Below, piece by piece: positions 1 to 9,507 of a DNA stretch of 34,846 nucleotides. The position numbers were made by a program, and so were the translations under genes. Location: assembly GCF_001039355.2 (NCBI RefSeq), contig NW_019774670.1, positions 186,730 through 221,575 of the forward strand, in the 5' to 3' direction. The stretch is from Lingula anatina (Eukaryota; Brachiopoda; Lingulata; Lingulida; Lingulidae). The notes beneath the pieces were generated by a model. It saw only the letters and a list, made by a program, of their open reading frames with translations. It did not search any database and was not told where the DNA came from. Positions within the stretch are counted from its first letter, which is position 1, and each line of letters opens with the position of its first letter.

Positions 1-535
1 AAATGACTGTGGAATGATATGCTCCTGGTATCATTTTATTAACATCAAATTTGACAAAAAATCACAAAATGAGAACAAAATATACATTCTACCACAATAT
101 GCAGTTTCAAGTCAAAAATTAGTACTTAGTGGCATAGCCAAGTGACCTAATAATAGGTGCCAGTCTACGAAGCAAGGATTCATATAATTGTCTGATGCGT
201 TCAGGGCTTATGCTGGCCCAAGCATGAAACACTGAATATAACAGAGTTTCTCTGCTGGTTAGAAGGGCATTTGTCCAAAGTTTTGACATATCATTCCATA
301 CATTTTCTATTATGTTTGCATCCGGACCCTTGGCAGGCCACATCACCCTGCGAATGTTCTGTTGGTCAAACCAATCATCAACTGCTCTGGTCCTGTGACA
401 AGGAACACTGTCATCCTGGTGAACAAATGGATAATTCCTGTCACCAAACATGTTAGTAATAGATGGTAGCAAGCCTGACTCCAAAACATCGATATACATG
501 TATTTTGGCAACGTACATATTTGGGCAGGACGCAT
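1..535 (-). mobile_element. Tc1/mariner-type transposase, 3' fragment
   Basis: The minus-strand frame from 535 to 119 encodes 138 residues that read as the C-terminal half of a Tc1/mariner DDE transposase. A QDD motif near residue 41 fits the second catalytic Asp. WPAKGPD followed by IIENVW (about residues 67-80) fits the signature around the third acidic residue. The N-terminal DNA-binding region and the first catalytic Asp are absent, so this piece is not a complete enzyme. Positions 1-37 recur, inverted and with one difference, at 2466-2502 inside a short element, so the window start lies close to the terminal repeat of this transposon. The family is recognised with good confidence; the subfamily is not. 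Confidence 0.8.
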
Positions 536-2339
536 GAAATGAGAAAGGCATAGAATAGAATGCTATGGCTGGGGCCTGTGTGACAGAAATGGTGGTCCTG
601 GGGAAGTCCGGGGTCCCACATAATAAGAGCAGATTAGGGTTAGTCGAAAGTACAGGAGTCAGAATAAGGAACAAATGTCACTTGCATGAAAAAAAGGGCC
701 AACGGACTGCAGAATCTAACGGATTTACCATTCCTGTCAGTTTTTATTTATTTATTTATCTATTTTTTATTTTATTTTATTTATTCATTTATTTATTTAT
801 TTTTTTGCACCAACAAGAATTTTACTGTTTGATGTCTGTATATATGCTTGTTTTGTTGGCTAGTTATAGAAGTTAAGTTTTCACAGTTTATTTAATCTGT
901 CACGAAACTGTACATTTAGTTAGATTTACACACGCACATAATGCACTGTTAATACCCTCTTTAATGATATGACCGAGTTTTTTTCTAATATTGATGTATT
1001 TATAGCACATACTATAACAACGAAATATATCCCAGATAGCAATAATAAGTTTGATACATTTGATTTAGTCTTGGATCCATGATACAGAGCATTATAGTGA
1101 GTAACGTGCAATGATTACTGATCACTGGAAAGTGAACGTAAGATGCCGCGCCACTTTAATTTTGTATCGGGGGTTCAGATAGTTGCATTTTTAATATCGT
1201 TATGAGCACTTTGTGAATAACTTTTTCATGTTTTTATATGTATTTTTAAATTGAAGTGATTTTTTTTTATTTTATAAGCGTATTTGTTATGCAATTGATA
1301 TTTAATGAGGAAAATGGTTCAATTAGCTCCGATGTAAATATTTCATAAAACCAAAAATTGCTTAAGTGACTTAGCAGTAAGTTTGGATAAAACCCTACTA
1401 CTTTTATGGTCTACAGAGAAGGGTCAATTTTAGCGATTACTGTCAGCTTTCACAATGAACATCAAGATTAAAAAAAGGTCATATCGCACTTTTTATATTG
1501 TAATCAAATGACTGTAAATAAAATGACTGTGTGCATATCTGCGTATTTATCTATTTATTTTTTAATCCAGCGTACTCCTGATTGTCCAACATAACGGTCA
1601 CGGCTAATTATTCTAGCTAAATGTATTGAAAATATTTAAATAATGTGTTAAATTCTTTTAGAGAAACTGAAAGGAAACTTTCTCTTCTCACTGAGAATGC
1701 CATTTTGAAAATTAATCTCGTTGTTCTATCATGCAGTTGAAAGTTCAGACACTGAAATATATCCTATGCAACGCCAGTTGGGCAACATCATTCTTACATG
1801 GTTAAAAACTGGGTCATTGCTGGATGATTCACATTCCTTTATAATTTTTATGGTATGAAAAGGTACATTATTTGTTTTACTTTTCTTCTATGTATTTGGA
1901 TATTGCACAAAATCATTGTGAAATTAAAATATAAGAACAACTTTAGAAATTGCTGATGATGAACATTACACGAAATGCAATTAAATAACCATTTTATCTT
2001 ATTGACATATTTTACTAAAATTTACCTAACCATTTTTTTGATTAACGACGTCATGAGCTGAAGAATGAGAACAAAGAGACGTGAGAGACAAGAAGTGGCA
2101 AAAATAGTAATGCATTATATTCATGGCTGAAGATTTTTTACAGCTTACAACAATATAAAATAAAAGGAAGCGTTTTACTTCCCAACCTTTAATTATTATT
2201 GGTTTTCTTACCCTATCAAACCAAACCTAGAATATGACCACTCCTGTTGCCGCCATACTTAATTATAACATGATCATGATCTCCAAAACCAGCAAAAATA
2301 TTTTTTCACTTTGTGCAAATTATAAACTGGATCTGGTGC
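536..2339. other. AT-rich intergenic spacer, no gene seen
   Basis: Apart from the (ATTT)n tract, no reading frame longer than about 100 codons, RNA gene or recognisable repeat was found. Base composition is uniformly AT-rich with many stops in all frames. Confidence 0.6.
723..806. repeat. (ATTT)n-like low-complexity tract
   Basis: Runs of ATTT/TTTA with interruptions. The open frame across it is a product of low complexity. Confidence 0.85.
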
Positions 2340-2341
2340 TA

Positions 2342-2555
2342 CACACACTGGACAATAGAAGTGTCACCCCCTGAATCAACGTAATCAAATTTATTCAACT
2401 GAAGAGGCGGAATATAAGCAATGTCAGAATATCGAAACAGTTGAATTGTTCAGTCAGATAGATAAAATGATACCAGGAGCATATCATTCAACAGTCATTT
2501 ATCTCCCCCAAAGTATTGGTTCAGTAGGGGTGACACTTCTAGTGTCCAGTGTGCG
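2342..2555. mobile_element. MITE, non-autonomous Tc1/mariner relative
   Basis: The ends form inverted repeats of about 29 bp (starting CACACACTGGACA and CGCACACTGGACA read inward) with two or three mismatches. Each end is flanked by TA (2340-2341 and 2556-2557), the target duplication of Tc1/mariner elements. The internal segment 2466-2502 matches the reverse complement of 1-37, next to the transposase fragment at the window start. This makes the element a probable internally deleted derivative of the same family. No coding capacity. Confidence 0.75.
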
Positions 2556-2820
2556 TACATAAATGGAGGACCTCAAAAGGTTATGTATGGTGACTAAAAG
2601 CAAACTTTGGAGTTGGAGGCACGGAATGTTATGGACGCGTGCCTATAGACAGTAATACTATCGAGAGCAGGAAGAGAAATAATGGAAATTTTGTTTGTCT
2701 CAGGAAAAGATTATTTGTCATAAGAGGTCCGGTCTTAATCACCCTCTACTTAATGCCAAACTAAGTACTATAGTGTCTTCCTCTTATTTTCAAAACGTTA
2801 ATATTGGACAGGAATTAGGA

Positions 2821-2928
2821 ATTTACTCCAATCAACAGCTAATGTTTACAGCTTATATTACCTCCGATATTGAAGGTAATACTGAAGGTTATATTAGCTG
2901 TAAATATCAGCTGTTGATTGAAGTAAAT
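2821..2928. repeat. Long imperfect hairpin (foldback)
   Basis: Arm 2821-2863 pairs with 2886-2928: 43 positions with about 5 mismatches around a 22-nt loop. The transcript of either strand would fold into one stem of about 108 nt. It could be a foldback MITE or a small-RNA precursor; the sequence does not decide. The 88-codon frame over it (2695-2961) is a by-product. Confidence 0.75.
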
Positions 2929-3216
2929 TACTTTACTCTCATAACATTACACAGCTTATGAAATTCTTCTTTGAGTTAATTATTATTGGAGGAATTCAAC
3001 TGCCTCTCTTGTGCTTTGGTTCTAGTTGTCCTTCAGATGGATTCCGGAGAATCAAAAGATTAATGCTTTACATTATTTTGAATGACAATGCTATGAGAAA
3101 AGAAAATTACTGCAAGGTCCATTTACAAGAAGTAAAATGAAAGATATGGGGTGGAAGAACCGTATCTGTAGGAGAATTTCCCTCTCAATGAGCCCAAGGG
3201 TCAAGTTGAAGCTTAA

Positions 3217-3252
3217 GACGTCACGCGTCAGCGCCATCTTCCAGGTATAAAA
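3217..3252 (+). promoter_or_regulatory. Core promoter of the GPCR gene (CRE-like site and TATA box)
   Basis: TATAAAA lies at 3246-3252, and a CRE-like GACGTCA at 3217-3223 sits about 23 bp upstream. A TATA box here predicts transcription from roughly 3275, downstream of the first in-frame ATG (3255). It therefore favours translation from the ATG at 3351. Inference from motif spacing only. Confidence 0.55.
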
Positions 3253-3350
3253 GCATGTTCCAGGAACACATGCATTCAGACGTTTCCGGCTTGTGGACGA
3301 CTTTCCTGCGCTTTTCTTTGCTCTGCAATTTTCATTTAGTTTTGAAAGCC

Positions 3351-4484
3351 ATGAATGCGACTGAGATGTCGGTCAACGGTAGCTTCTCATTTTCTGAAAA
3401 AGACGAAAAGGAGGAGGGCATCCCTGACTTGGCTTTCATCAATCTGTTGTATTTTGCTTTAGGTGGCATTGGGATTTCTCTCGTTTGTGTGGTTGGATTT
3501 AGCCTGAATTTTCTTTCAGTGGCTGTATTTTCACATTTCGAGAAACGGACCCCGTCTGTATTCCTGCTGATATGCTTAGCAATGGCTGATAACGCAAATA
3601 TCTTAGTGACGGTCTTTAACTTCAGTGTCCCGGCCATGTACCCGTATACAGGGTGGTTCAAAGATTACTTTTTTTCCCGGATAGCACACACCCGGCTTCT
3701 GTATGGGTTGAAAAACTGCCTCTTCCTGATCCCACCCTGGTTAGTAGTTCTCGTTTCTTTCGATCGTTATCTGCATCTTTGCTCTGGGAACGCCCTTCGA
3801 AGTGAATCAACAGCAAGCATTAAGGCTTGGGCGTTAAGAGTTGGCGGTGTCGTGCTTTTTGCTTGTCTCATAGATGTCCCCCGGTATTTCTTTGGGTCAC
3901 TACCTGAGCGTCCTTGCCCCCTGAATACGACGTCTCCGGTTTTTTGTCTCGGCGCCCCTTTTCCAGTTTCAGAATACCACAAAGCGTACGGTGTTTTTAC
4001 TTACGTTTTTGTGCACTTCTTGGTCCCTTTCCTCATCGTCTTGGTTCTGAATGTCAAGATGACTCACTACATGTCGGTTCTCGCCAAGGATCCGACCATG
4101 ATCGGCATGCACAAGTTGGGCGTCCATCGTACTTTCATCAAAATGACCTTGGTTATCGCCCTTACCACTATGGCGGCCTCATTGACCGTGTCTCTGTCTT
4201 TTCTCTTTGGGCTCTTCGGAAACCAGCGCATTGGTGAAATGCGAGGAATGGTTATTGTATACCCTGTGATAATTATGGTCTGTACACTAAGCTCATGCGT
4301 TAATTTCTTCATTTACGGTCTTTTCGGGAAACAATTCAGACGCACTTTGAAGTCGTTATGTTGCCACCGAAAGCCGAAAAAAGAGGGACAAGCTGCTCGC
4401 GCTGTGGCAGAACGGAAAAGAAATGCAAAGGTGGAAGAGCCAAAGCTAAAAGTGCCAGCTATCTCCACCATAGATTCTGCTTGA
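3351..4484 (+). CDS. Class A (rhodopsin-like) GPCR, intronless, probably peptide-receptor type
   Basis: A seven-transmembrane receptor at the plasma membrane that would couple a ligand to G proteins. The frame is open from 3255 (409 residues), but ATG 3351 is chosen (377 residues). It lies downstream of the expected transcription start, has G at -3, and begins MNATEM with N-glycosylation sites (NAT, NGS) typical of a receptor N-terminus. In 409-residue numbering, TM1 is about 61-92, TM2 102-126, TM3 145-169, TM4 192-213, TM5 246-269, TM6 293-321 and TM7 332-355. The DRY motif is intact at 170-172. The TM7 NPxxY motif is degenerate (NFFIY, 350-354). TM6 has no CWxP, and the usual Cys at the top of TM3 is not in place. 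A Cys pair at 369-370 could be palmitoylated and is followed by a basic tail. The ligand is unknown; resemblance to invertebrate FMRFamide-receptor-like orphans is an impression. A single coding exon may point to retroposition. Confidence 0.88.
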   Translation: MNATEMSVNGSFSFSEKDEKEEGIPDLAFINLLYFALGGIGISLVCVVGFSLNFLSVAVFSHFEKRTPSVFLLICLAMADNANILVTVFNFSVPAMYPYTGWFKDYFFSRIAHTRLLYGLKNCLFLIPPWLVVLVSFDRYLHLCSGNALRSESTASIKAWALRVGGVVLFACLIDVPRYFFGSLPERPCPLNTTSPVFCLGAPFPVSEYHKAYGVFTYVFVHFLVPFLIVLVLNVKMTHYMSVLAKDPTMIGMHKLGVHRTFIKMTLVIALTTMAASLTVSLSFLFGLFGNQRIGEMRGMVIVYPVIIMVCTLSSCVNFFIYGLFGKQFRRTLKSLCCHRKPKKEGQAARAVAERKRNAKVEEPKLKVPAISTIDSA

Positions 4485-5726
4485 GCAGGAGAGACGAGTC
4501 CCTTATAGCAAGGTAAGTTGTACCTGTGTTTGCCTTTGACATTTTTTCCTCTCATTGCTATTATTATTTTTATGGCATAATTTTAAGGCATAAGTAGAAC
4601 CAAGCGTACCAAACACTACAATTTTAAAAAGATGTCCAATTTTAATGATGTTTTGAGAACAGAACAGAATGATTAAGTTCATTGGCATACAGGCACTATA
4701 AGGCAAGCATCAGTGACATAGCTTTCATTGTTTTTTCCGTTCGTAAATCTATATGCTACTTCTGTAGTGTTTGCTTAAAAGTTTAACAGTTTATTCGCAA
4801 TTCGTCTTTTCAAAAAGTTCCAATTGTTTTTCTTTTGGAGAACCAGTATGGTTGAACTTTTTACTAAAATTCATTTCTTGTATTTTGGCGACGTTCGACT
4901 TTTAAGTGCCGAATTGTTATCTTTTTAATCCACTCGGCGGGATGGCTTTGTTTATTAAGATGGCAAGTTTCTTTTAAGAATCAGCATGATCGTATTATTT
5001 TCAGCTTTTCAAATTATCCGTTTCTTGCATGTATTTTGACATTAGTCTCACAAGCAAACAACCGAACCTTATTTTAGTTTTATTTCATTTCCAGGAGTGT
5101 TATGTCTCAAAATCAAATCCATATTATATTTAATCTTCTCATGGTTAACATTTTAAATTTTAATTTCTTGCATTAATGAGGCGCATCCCTATATTGGTGA
5201 CTCTATGTTATAATAATAATGATATTTATTAATACAGTAGTCTAAAATCCAACGTATGTTCAATAGACCTTACAGAATTTATAAAATTCTCAATTAAAAA
5301 GATATAATTACTAATCGTCATAAGATGAGTGGAAGGAAAATGATAATAGAAAAAAATGTTTAAGGTAAAAAATTCATATATAAAATGGATAAGAGATGAA
5401 AATTAAAGCTATGAACTAAGAAAACTTATTCGTGAAAAGTATTCTTAAAATAATTTAAAAATGATATTGCTTAAAAGGTAGGTTTAAAGTTCCTTTTCAA
5501 AATGCCCAGGGTCTACAATTTGTGTAAGATTGATGGGTAAATTATTCCATTCTCTGCTGCAATTTTAAAATCATTGTCACCGTAGGACACCAATCTTGCC
5601 TTACAAGCCTTAAAAAGAATGTGGTATCACGTGATCTAAGATTTTGTGATGGTGTATAACTAGCTCATTTAAATAATAGGGTGAAAGTTAATGAAAAGTT
5701 ACATGCGCAAATACTCGTACAGGGAG
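4485..5726. other. AT-rich spacer and probable 3' UTR of the GPCR
   Basis: Coding-type composition ends with the GPCR stop codon. A GTAAGT at 4512 could be a 3' UTR donor, without other support. No gene, tRNA or clear repeat was recognised here. Confidence 0.5.
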
Positions 5727-5935
5727 TCAGTGCAACATCATTAAAACAGGGGTGATGTGGTTGTCTTTTGGAGTGCGGGTCAGTAGGCGAGCAGGTGTGT
5801 TCTGTACACGTAGCAGCCGTTTGATTTGTTTCTCCAATGATCCATATAAAATGGCGTTGAAGTAGTCAAGCTTTGATGTAGCCAGGGCATGTATAACTGT
5901 TGCTGTGCATCTGACTAAGCAGACGCAAGGGGGGG
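5727..5935 (-). mobile_element. LINE reverse transcriptase, C-terminal scrap
   Basis: The minus frame encodes a stretch containing ATSKLDYFNAILYG, then RLLRVQN, ARLLTRT and HITPVL. This is the conserved region after the catalytic palm in jockey/CR1-like non-LTR retrotransposon polymerases. Only about 65 residues remain. The frame stops at 5727 and runs into G/C homopolymers upstream, so this is a dead 3' fragment. Confidence 0.75.
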
Positions 5936-5963
5936 GGAGGGGCGGGATGACAGGCCTCAGATG

Positions 5964-6154
5964 CCCCCCCCCCCCCCCCGGTGTGGGGTTCGGGACCTGC
6001 TCAAGGACCCCGAAAATTTTTGGTGTTTTGGAGGGCAAACGGAGCCCTTTAATACGGTTGTGAACTATGGTTCAGCTAGTCAAAATTCTAATTTTAAGAG
6101 GGAAATACTGGTGTGGTATTTTTCAGAAGCCGGGGTGGAGGGGGGGGGGGGGGG
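5964..6154. repeat. Paired homopolymers: C16 and G15
   Basis: C16 at 5964-5979 and G15 at 6140-6154 lie 160 bp apart. They could pair with each other or form G-quadruplexes on opposite strands. A shorter G-run (about 5929-5937) precedes them. Lengths of such runs are often unreliable in assemblies. Confidence 0.7.
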
Positions 6155-6512
6155 AGTGACGTACCCCGGTATGTTTATAACGCCGTGATCACTGCGACTG
6201 ATTTTGAAACTTACCAGTACGTCGTGCACATCGTTCAGTGGCCAGTCATGAGTGAATCACAAAGAAAACGAAAAATTCTAAATTGTAAGAGAAGTGTCAA
6301 CCAAACAAAAGGCACGTAGCAAGGGGGTTCGAGGGGTTCTAATGACCCCCCTTTTTTGCTGGGGAAAGGTACCCTCTGGATAAAATCTAGGTACTACAGT
6401 GCATGAAGGTTTCACGGTAAAAGGTACACCTTTTTTCAAACTACCTTAGGTTAAAAATTTACTAAACCTTTTCTTGTCGCATTTCCACGGAGCTTGAGAC
6501 TGCCACATATAC

Positions 6513-6567
6513 GTCTCTGCTGGCGAATTCGGCTGTTTATGTTGGTAGGTCAAGCCCACACAAGGAG
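6513..6567 (+). pseudogene. Truncated tRNA-Asn-like relic
   Basis: Begins GTCTCTG like the intact tRNA-Asn genes and retains a TTCGGCTGTT anticodon-arm remnant and a TCAAGCCCAC T-arm remnant. Most of the D arm is missing and the 3' acceptor strand is degraded. The corresponding place in unit 2 (8223 on) keeps only the first bases. It could also be chance resemblance within the repeat. Confidence 0.45.
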
Positions 6568-7024
6568 GAGCATATTTTGATAAAGTTCTTATTTAATAAG
6601 CGTTTTTTTTTTCTCGTGATATCTAAGAATGACATTTCAGTACTCTCATCAGAACTTAAGTCCTAGTTTTGCTCAAACTGCAGTATATGTATACCTGTTT
6701 GCACATTCGGACTGTCCATTTATAAATTATAAATATTTGTTTTACAATTTTCCAATTCTTAATGAAAACAAACAAAAATTTACTTGTGTGATGTGGAGCA
6801 AATTTTTGTTTGAAAAAAGTCTAAAGAACTAAAGAATCTTACAAAAAAGTGTATGTCATTAAACAGGCCGGTAGAAAATCGTGCACAGGACAGTTTGTCA
6901 TGCCTTATCATCAGGAAAGAGGTCATGTACATAAAGGCTTAACGACGGTGAGATAAAATCTCAATCTACCTGCCGCCTTGAGAGCCGCCAGGTGCTAAAT
7001 AATATCTTCAGGTGAGATAAGTAG

Positions 7025-7030
7025 GTCTCT

Positions 7031-7091
<61 letters not shown>

Positions 7092-7098
7092 AGGGACG
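7025..7098 (+). tRNA. trnN-GUU: tRNA-Asn (GUU), copy 1
   Basis: A full 74-nt cloverleaf: acceptor GTCTCTG paired with CAGGGAC, discriminator G, D stem GCGC/GCGC, anticodon stem TTCGG/CCGAA with loop CTGTTAA (anticodon GTT), five-base variable loop, T stem GGTGG/CCACC with loop TTCAAGC. There is no intron. The internal A and B boxes match the animal nuclear tRNA-Asn, and a T4 terminator follows at 7105. It should deliver asparagine to AAC and AAU codons. Confidence 0.95.
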
Positions 7099-7104
7099 GT
7101 TCCA

Positions 7105-7108
7105 TTTT
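7105..7108 (+). terminator. Pol III terminator (T4)
   Basis: TTTT seven bases after the tRNA-Asn 3' end, the usual RNA polymerase III stop. Confidence 0.7.
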
Positions 7109-7426
7109 CGTTATTTTGTTGATAAAATGGTAAATTAAATCCCGTCTGATGAACGGCAAAATACGACGATATAACTTCGACTTGTTCTTCCCAAACGACA
7201 ACTTTTCTTACCTTATATCAGGGTCATAGATGTAACTCTTTACTAGAACATTCACATATACGCTTATGTAACCGGCTAATTCACGACACAATTCTCTGCT
7301 GGCGCCAAAGAAAATTGCAGTTAATCAATGAGCAACCCCGGTAGCTTGTAAACTTGTACATATTTTGAAGAGAACGACGGCACCGGAATATTCAACCTTT
7401 TCAGTACACCGATATAGCCCGGTGTA

Positions 7427-7512
7427 ACGAAACTGAGAGTCTGTGTAACAGAAAGTCCGCTCTCCCTACAGTTATAATGGTTAGGGTTAGCCTGACGTAA
7501 GTGGGTCAAAAT
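7427..7512 (+). repeat. Dispersed repeat with GGTTAGGGTTAG core
   Basis: Contains AACGAAACTGAGAG, AACAGAAAGTCCGC, then ATAATGGTTAGGGTTAG and GACGTAAGTGGGTC. Related copies lie at about 9930-10035 (within unit 2), 11757-11900, and inverted at 16855-16990. The two TTAGGG-like hexamers are part of a longer repeat and not telomeric DNA. The family is not recognised. Confidence 0.65.
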
Positions 7513-8580
7513 CTAGGGCTCAAATTACGGACACCGTTGTATACTTTTAGGTGAGATGTAACAAGTTACTAACAACTGGCCTTGACATCAAGTTTCCAGT
7601 AAATGTGTTTGTTTATTATTTTAGAAATAAATAAAATTTATCTATTTTTAACTTATAGTATCAATCTATCTCTTCCGTGATAACGTACTCCTACCATAAA
7701 CAAATAGGATATTTAATTTCACAAGAAAATGATATGAAGAGATGTGAATGGCCTCATTTTTCATTATATTACGTTCTCCGGTATTTGATTTCTTTATTGC
7801 GTCGTGATCACTGCATCTGCTTTGGAATTGTACGTCGTGCCCATCGTCCTTTGGCCAATCATGAGTGAATCATAAAGAAAAGGAAAAATCTTTATTTTAA
7901 GAGTTGTCATTCGTACAAAATAACAAGTTTACATGGCGTTTTATTTGTTGTTTTTACAGATGACCAAAAGGTTGTTAAATAACGATCGCAACCGACAGTT
8001 TGCCTTCTTGATTTATTCTACGAAATGTTCGCTGTACTACAGCAATCCTGCAATGAAAACGAGAGAAATGCCAGAATGGGCTGAAAACTACAAGAAAATT
8101 ACCGTATTTTATACATGTAACTGTGCTGTGAAATACGCATTTTTTAAAAACTTTTTAAGGTTAAAAATCTGCTGAACCTTTTCTAGTCGCATATCCACGT
8201 ATCTTGAGACTGCCACATCCACGTCTCTGCTAGCGCTTGTAAATGTTGACGGACGAGCATATTTTGATAAAGTTCCTATTTTATAATCGTTTTTTTTTTT
8301 TGTTTTCTCGTGATTTCCAAAAATGAAATATCATATTCTCATCAGAATTAAAGTGCTATTTTTGCTCAAACTAGGGTATATGTATACCTGTTTGCTCTTT
8401 CCGTTTGTTCATTTATAAATTATAAATATTTGTTTTACAGTTGTCCATTTCTTAATGAAAACAACCAAAATATTACTTGTGTGATGTGGAGCAAATGTTT
8501 GTGTTGGAAAAAAATTCACTAAAGAATCTTACCAAAAAAAGTGTAATTCATTAAACAGGCCGGTAGAAAATTCAGCACAG

Positions 8581-8977
8581 TGTAGGGGTCCATGTTCCAC
8601 CCTACCCAGGTTCTTCTAATATTTTACTTGTCACTGATGCATGGGAGAGGGCATATAACCACAAATTCACATCTTCAGTTCCAACTTTTAAGTCCTTAAT
8701 TAAGTCCAAGCATTCAGCATTTATACACATCATCTACAGGGAATCTCTCTGCATGCCACAGTGGCAGCAACTCATTTAAATACTAATTGCAATGCAATAG
8801 ATAACAAGTGAATGAAAGTTATATCAGTTCTACTTATCAGGTATACCTATACAAAGGATGATAATTTTAGATATTCATTCAAGACTGAAGCAAGGTGAAT
8901 GATAATGTGCTGACTGATTATATAAACATAATATGTAGAGGAGTGAGTTTATCACTTGACTTCAGCGGACCTTTACA
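8581..8977. mobile_element. MITE-like insertion, 397 bp, 4-bp target duplication ACAG
   Basis: Ends are short inverted repeats TGTAGGGGTCC and, reading inward from the right, TGTAAAGGTCC (9 of 11 match). ACAG flanks both sides (8577-8580 and 8978-8981). The paralogous unit 1 has the uninterrupted site at about 6890-6900 with a single ACAG. No coding frame is seen. Superfamily not assigned. Confidence 0.7.
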
Positions 8978-9035
8978 ACAGGGCAGTTTGACATGCGTTA
9001 TCATCTGGAAAGAGGCCATGTACATAAAGGCTTAA

Positions 9036-9336
9036 AGGGATAATAATTCTTCGTTTCAGACAAAAAATGAATTTTCCTGGAGTAAACAACAATTTCCCCA
9101 TACTTACCAATGGTTAATGAATCCATTTTTACGTTCAAAGTTAGTCCCTGGTTTTTTTCTGAAAAGTTTGGTTTAGCCATCAATGGAGGTCACATGGTCT
9201 AAATACCAGCTCAGTTATCAGAATAATAGCTATAACTGCCGTTTTTGTGGTAAAACAGAATATATTATATTTCTTTGAGTTATTCACAATGTTTTTATTG
9301 TGAAATATAGATCTCATACGAAGAGTTATTATCCCT
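9036..9336. mobile_element. MITE, 301 bp, TTAA target duplication
   Basis: Terminal inverted repeats of 18 bp (AGGGATAATAATTCTTCG against one mismatch in the other end) are flanked by TTAA at 9032-9035 and 9337-9340. Unit 1 has a single TTAA at the matching place (about 6941-6945). TTAA duplication is the mark of piggyBac-type transposition; the terminal AGGG differs from the common CCC start, so the superfamily stays tentative. No coding frame beyond 60 codons. Confidence 0.75.
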
Positions 9337-9423
9337 TTAAACGACGGTGAGATAAAATCTCAACCTACCTGCCGTCTTGGGGGCCGCCAGGTGCAAAATT
9401 ATACCTTCAGGTGAGATATATAG

Positions 9424-9440
9424 GTCTCTGTGGCGCAATT

Positions 9441-9490
<50 letters not shown>

Positions 9491-9497
9491 AGGGACG
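9424..9497 (+). tRNA. trnN-GUU: tRNA-Asn (GUU), copy 2
   Basis: Identical to the copy at 7025-7098 except for one D-loop base (AATTGG in place of AATCGG). All stems pair, the anticodon is GTT, and a T4 terminator follows at 9504. It appears fully functional. The surrounding sequence is the duplicated unit, so the gene arrived by segmental duplication and not by retroposition. Confidence 0.95.
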
Positions 9498-9503
9498 GTT
9501 CCA

Positions 9504-9507
9504 TTTT
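9504..9507 (+). terminator. Pol III terminator (T4)
   Basis: TTTT seven bases after the second tRNA-Asn, conserved with the first copy. Confidence 0.7.

Larger units (their letters stand above)
6182..7490. repeat. Segmental duplication unit 1 (contains tRNA-Asn)
   Basis: Collinear with 7801-10040 in several blocks: 6182-6310 with 7801-7920, 6450-6940 with 8145-9035, and 6944-7490 with 9341-10030. The tRNA region is nearly identical and the rest clearly diverged. This unit lacks the insertions seen in unit 2 and serves as its empty-site reference. Confidence 0.75.

Noticed and set aside
3332-3661. 109-codon minus-strand frame inside the GPCR, and others at 3767-4312
   Set aside because: Antisense shadows of the receptor gene, without domain support.
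6995-7201. Minus-strand peptide with GGLEPPTFRLTAERAN, also at 9337-9558
   Set aside because: It is the antisense translation of tRNA-Asn, a well-known false ORF.
7480-7500. Interstitial telomeric repeat (TTAGGG)
   Set aside because: Only two hexamers, always embedded in the same longer dispersed repeat.
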